7,727 nt of DNA from Anaerolineae bacterium. GTDB lineage: Bacteria; Chloroflexota; Anaerolineae; B4-G1. Below the pieces are notes generated by a model. The model did no database searches, was not told the DNA's origin, and was given only the letters and a program-made list of their open reading frames with translations. The stretch is from contig JAUXFI010000092.1 of assembly GCA_030620125.1 (NCBI GenBank), positions 1-7,727 on the forward strand. Reading direction: 5' to 3'. Shown here piece after piece: positions 5,637 through 7,727 of this stretch. Position numbers and translations under genes: made by a program. Numbering within the stretch: position 1 is the stretch's first letter; every line of letters begins with the position of its first letter.

Positions 5637-7388
5637 CTACCGCCCGAACTCGCGGGCCAGTTGCTCCACGCTCAGGTGGATCATCGTGGGCCGCCCGTGA
5701 GGGCATGTGCGCGGGCTGGCGCATTGCTCCAACGCCCGTATCAACTCCTCCATCTCCGCCTGCGCCATCACCTGCCCGGCCTTGATCGCCGCCCGCTTGC
5801 AAACCTGGCTCACCACCGCATCCTCGACTGTGCCCTCCAATGGCGTATCGCCTGCCTCTAGCGCCGCCGCCACGTCCTCCAGCACGCGGGCAGGATCCGT
5901 CTCTGCCACGATTGCCGGCATTGCCCGCACCAGCATCGTCGTCCCGCCAAAAGGCTCTATCTGGAAGCCCAGGCTACTCAACGCCTCCAGGCATCCCTCC
6001 AGCAAACTCGCCGCCTCGGGCGGTAACTCGACGGGCTGCGGTTCCAGCAACGCCTGCGACGCGACCCCCGCCCTCTGCCGCTCTGCCAGCAACCGCTCGG
6101 TCAGCACCCGCTCGTGGGCCGCGTGCTGGTCAATCAAATACATCCCTTCCGGCCCTTCGGCCACGATGTAGGTCGTGCCCAGTTGCCCTACCACCCGCAA
6201 CGGCGGGAGTCTCCCCGCTGGAGGTGTGAGAGCGCCTCCGGGCGTCGTCATACCCTGTGGCTCCCCTTCAAAGCGCAACTGCTCGCCAGCCTGTCGCGGC
6301 TTCAACCCGGCCAATCGCTCGCGACGCTCCTCCCATTGGGCGGAGGAGGCGGGCCAGGCCGTCGGCGGACGTGTGGCGATAGGCACGGGGGACCGGTCGA
6401 GCAGCGTGCATCGCACCGCCTTCTGCACCGCCCTGAACACAACATCGCCGTCGTGGAAGCGCACCTCCGACTTGGCAGGGTGCACGTTCACGTCCACCTC
6501 TTCCGGCGGAAGGCGCACCATCACCACCGCCAGCGGATACCGCCCTGTGGGCAGCAACGTGTGGTAAGCCTGGATGATCGCGTAGGTCAGGCGGGCATCC
6601 TGCACCCAGCGCCCGTTGACGAAGAGCGTGATATAGCCCCGATTGGCCCGGTGTAGCGAGGGCGGACTGACAAAGCCCGTGACCTGGATGCTGGTTGCCG
6701 GTTGCTGGTCATTGGGGACAATCTCCAGGACAGCAGCGCCGATCTCCAGGCCATAGACCGCGATCAGCACGTCGCGCAAACGGCCACTGCCGGGCGACTG
6801 GAAGACGACCCGCCCGTCGTGGCTCAAGACGAAACGCAACCCCGGATAAGCCATCGCGTAACGGGTGAGCCAGCCGTCAATGTGCCTTCGCTCGGTCCGC
6901 TCGGAGCGCAAGAACTTGCGGCGGGCCGGGACATTGAAGAACAAGTCCTCTACCGTCACCGCCGTTCCCGGAGGCCGCCCGCTCTCCTGGCGGGTCACAA
7001 CCTGGCCCCCTTCCACCCGCAACAGCGTCCCCACCGGCTCATCAATTGACCGCGTCACAAAAGTCACGCGGCTGACGGCGGCGATGGAGGCCAGCGCCTC
7101 GCCCCGAAAGCCCAGCGTGGTGATGCGTACCAGATCGTCCGCCGTCGCCAGTTTACTCGTCGAGTGGCGGAGAAAAGCTATCTCTACCTCGGCGGTTGGC
7201 ACACCGCAACCATCGTCGGTCACGCGGATGAACTGCTTGCCGCCGGCGCGCGCCTCCACCCGCACGTCGCGCGCGCCAGCGTCTATCGCGTTCTCGACCA
7301 GTTCCTTGACCACAGACGAAGGCCGCTCCACGACCTCACCGGCGGCGATCTGCGAGGCGACCTTTTCTGACAATACACGAATGGGCAT
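5637..7388 (-). CDS. mutL: DNA mismatch repair protein MutL, endonuclease type
   Basis: The 583-residue protein has the complete MutL layout. The N-terminal GHKL ATPase shows 'IAAGEVVERPSSVVKELVEN' (E29 and N33 in the nucleotide site), 'DDGCG' (58-62) and 'GFRGEAL' (93-99), followed by the transducer domain with 'NVHPAKSEVRF' (301-311). A Pro-rich linker spans about 332-395. The C-terminal dimerisation and nuclease domain carries the metal-binding DQHA-x2-E-x4-E motif (420-431), 'VCKRAAIKAG' (529-538) and 'CPHGRP' (562-567). This set marks the nicking MutL of bacteria without MutH. 'QALLEP' (445-450) fits a sliding-clamp-binding QxxLxP motif. MutL couples MutS mismatch recognition to strand incision in the cytoplasm; mutS is not in the window. 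ATG 7388 follows GGAGG (complement of 7395-7399) with a 6-base gap and gives the standard 'MPIRVLSEKVASQIAAGEVV' N terminus. It heads a probable operon with amj. Confidence 0.98.
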   Translation of the reverse strand: MPIRVLSEKVASQIAAGEVVERPSSVVKELVENAIDAGARDVRVEARAGGKQFIRVTDDGCGVPTAEVEIAFLRHSTSKLATADDLVRITTLGFRGEALASIAAVSRVTFVTRSIDEPVGTLLRVEGGQVVTRQESGRPPGTAVTVEDLFFNVPARRKFLRSERTERRHIDGWLTRYAMAYPGLRFVLSHDGRVVFQSPGSGRLRDVLIAVYGLEIGAAVLEIVPNDQQPATSIQVTGFVSPPSLHRANRGYITLFVNGRWVQDARLTYAIIQAYHTLLPTGRYPLAVVMVRLPPEEVDVNVHPAKSEVRFHDGDVVFRAVQKAVRCTLLDRSPVPIATRPPTAWPASSAQWEERRERLAGLKPRQAGEQLRFEGEPQGMTTPGGALTPPAGRLPPLRVVGQLGTTYIVAEGPEGMYLIDQHAAHERVLTERLLAERQRAGVASQALLEPQPVELPPEAASLLEGCLEALSSLGFQIEPFGGTTMLVRAMPAIVAETDPARVLEDVAAALEAGDTPLEGTVEDAVVSQVCKRAAIKAGQVMAQAEMEELIRALEQCASPRTCPHGRPTMIHLSVEQLAREFGR

Positions 7389-7394
7389 CAGTTA

Positions 7395-7434
7395 CCTCCC
7401 GCCCTCATTTTATCACACAACCCCGCCCAGGCAA
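7395..7434 (-). promoter_or_regulatory. mutL: Putative mutL promoter and ribosome-binding site
   Basis: Read on the minus strand, TTGCCT (complement of 7429-7434) and TAAAAT (complement of 7407-7412) are 16 bp apart, followed by a strong GGAGG (complement of 7395-7399) six bases before the mutL ATG. This gives a leader of only about ten bases. The ribosome-binding site is clear; the promoter boxes are plausible only. Confidence 0.5.
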
Positions 7435-7491
7435 GAACAGTCAGCGGTTGGCCACTGAGGAATCCCAAGAAAACGATCTTCCCATCTATGC

Positions 7492-7563
7492 GAAACGTGA
7501 AGCGTGAAACGTGAAACGTGATGATTGTAGCTGTGTGAGCCTCACGTTTCACATTTCACGTTT
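7492..7563. repeat. Heptamer tandem repeats forming a 22-bp near-perfect inverted repeat
   Basis: On the left are four tandem heptamers GAAACGT (the second is GAAGCGT) at 7492-7519. On the right are CACGTTT, CACATTT and CACGTTT at 7543-7563. Bases 7500-7521 are complementary to 7542-7563 except for one G-T and one C-A position, with a 20-nt loop. It sits between the divergent mutL and SRP RNA promoters. It may be only a repeat pair in opposite orientation or a transcription barrier. The stem is AT-rich and the T-run after it is only four bases, so it is not a clear terminator. Confidence 0.65.
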
Positions 7564-7606
7564 TACTTCACCTGTGGTGCCCAGGATTCTGCAAATTGCC
7601 GCGGAT

Positions 7607-7638
7607 TTGACATTTCGCCCTCCCTGCGGGAGCATGAT
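7607..7638 (+). promoter_or_regulatory. Putative SRP RNA promoter
   Basis: A perfect TTGACA (7607-7612) is followed 20 bp later by CATGAT (7633-7638, four of six -10 matches). Transcription would then start near 7645, at the 5' end expected for the SRP RNA. The long spacer contains the dyad CTCCC-TGC-GGGAG (7620-7632). The -35 is convincing; the -10 is approximate. Confidence 0.45.
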
Positions 7639-7640
7639 GC

Positions 7641-7727
7641 CGGTCGTGCTAGACGGGGAGCTGGCGGTGCCTTGTACCCGCAATCCGCCATAGCGGGGTC
7701 GAACTCCCCCTAGAGGGCTGGGCCACC
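7641..7727 (+). ncRNA. ffs: Signal recognition particle RNA (long, Alu-domain form), 3' part outside window
   Basis: From about 7642 the sequence follows, almost base for base, the 5' Alu-domain region of the Bacillus-type long SRP RNA as I remember it: a 'GTGCTAG' start, 'CGGGGAG', 'GGCGGTGCC', 'TTGTACCCGCAATCCGCC', 'TAGCGGGGTCGAA' and a C-rich strand ending 'AGAGG'. Where the two differ, changes look paired: CCCGC (7677-7681) with GCGGG (7693-7697) replaces CCUGC/GCAGG. The RNA would pair with Ffh to bring nascent membrane and secretory proteins to the translocon; the Alu domain acts at the ribosome. The remainder, including the conserved S-domain loop, lies beyond the right edge. The exact 5' end is uncertain by about ten bases. 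A window of a short open frame across this region is not a gene. Confidence 0.85.

Larger units (their letters stand above)
7389..7640. other. Divergent intergenic region between mutL and the SRP RNA gene
   Basis: These 252 bp contain no credible protein gene. They hold the mutL promoter and ribosome-binding site (7395-7434), a featureless stretch (7435-7490), the heptamer inverted repeat (7492-7563) and the SRP RNA promoter (7607-7638). Confidence 0.7.

Noticed and set aside
5182..5802. Minus-strand open frames at 4711-5160 and 5182-5802
   Set aside because: They overlap amj and the end of mutL out of frame and encode Arg/Gly-rich sequence without recognisable domains.
6865..7458. Plus-strand open frames antisense to mutL (for example 6114-6656 and 6865-7458)
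   Set aside because: They are antisense to the conserved MutL ATPase region and show shadow-type composition; no start signals or domains were seen.
7492..7563. CRISPR-like array
   Set aside because: The units are 7 bp, directly adjacent without spacers, and no cas genes are present.
7511..7693. A 60-codon plus-strand frame at the right edge
   Set aside because: It spans the heptamer hairpin, the TTGACA box and the SRP RNA, and has no domain or ribosome-binding site.
7695..7709. GGGG-TCGAACT-CCCC, which resembles the T-arm of a tRNA
   Set aside because: No acceptor, D or anticodon arms fit around it, and the surrounding sequence matches the Alu domain of SRP RNA.

Overview
The window is high-GC and densely coded, and most likely comes from the phylum Chloroflexota (Anaerolineae-like). 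The reasons are the Pro/Thr-rich linkers behind single membrane anchors, an ECF sigma/anti-sigma pair tied to LytR-CpsA-Psr (LCP) proteins, a long-form SRP RNA with an Alu domain, and small AT-richer intergenic repeats between high-GC genes. The phylum is inferred from overall character; no ribosomal RNA or other taxonomic marker is present.

Layout, left to right. (1) Bases 1-780 hold the 3' part of a secreted phosphodiester-glycosidase (NAGPA/DUF2233) gene that begins outside the window. (2) A spacer with heptanucleotide repeats follows. (3) Next is a tight three-gene plus-strand operon: an ECF sigma factor (912-1499), a GTG-started zinc-finger anti-sigma factor fused through one membrane helix to an extracytoplasmic LCP domain (1496-2752), and a second, stand-alone LCP protein with a lipoprotein-like N terminus (2749-3846). 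Both junctions are 4-bp start/stop overlaps. (4) A 167-bp spacer carries a palindromic repeat element, a short-repeat tract and a promoter placed almost directly on the next start codon. (5) A prepilin peptidase (4014-4757) comes next. (6) Convergent to it, on the minus strand, is a mutL-amj pair: mutL (7388-5637) followed 33 bp later by an Amj-type lipid II flippase (5603-4794). (7) The divergent region 7389-7639 holds the mutL promoter, a heptamer inverted repeat, and a promoter for the 5' half of an SRP RNA that runs off the right edge.

The most unusual item is the sigma / anti-sigma::LCP / LCP operon. LCP enzymes transfer undecaprenyl-phosphate-linked glycopolymers onto the cell wall. Here an LCP domain takes the place where a membrane anti-sigma factor would carry its sensor domain. 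Several usual LCP active-site positions are changed in the fused copy but kept in the neighbouring copy. This suggests a circuit in which a catalytically weakened LCP domain senses lipid-linked glycan or envelope state and controls an ECF sigma factor, while its paralogue does the enzymatic work. The nearby phosphodiester glycosidase and lipid II flippase fit a cell-envelope theme, although the flippase is in a different transcription unit.

A second item is a pair of related ~95-98 bp palindromic elements on either side of the stand-alone LCP gene. One copy lies inside its reading frame and supplies about 32 N-terminal codons.
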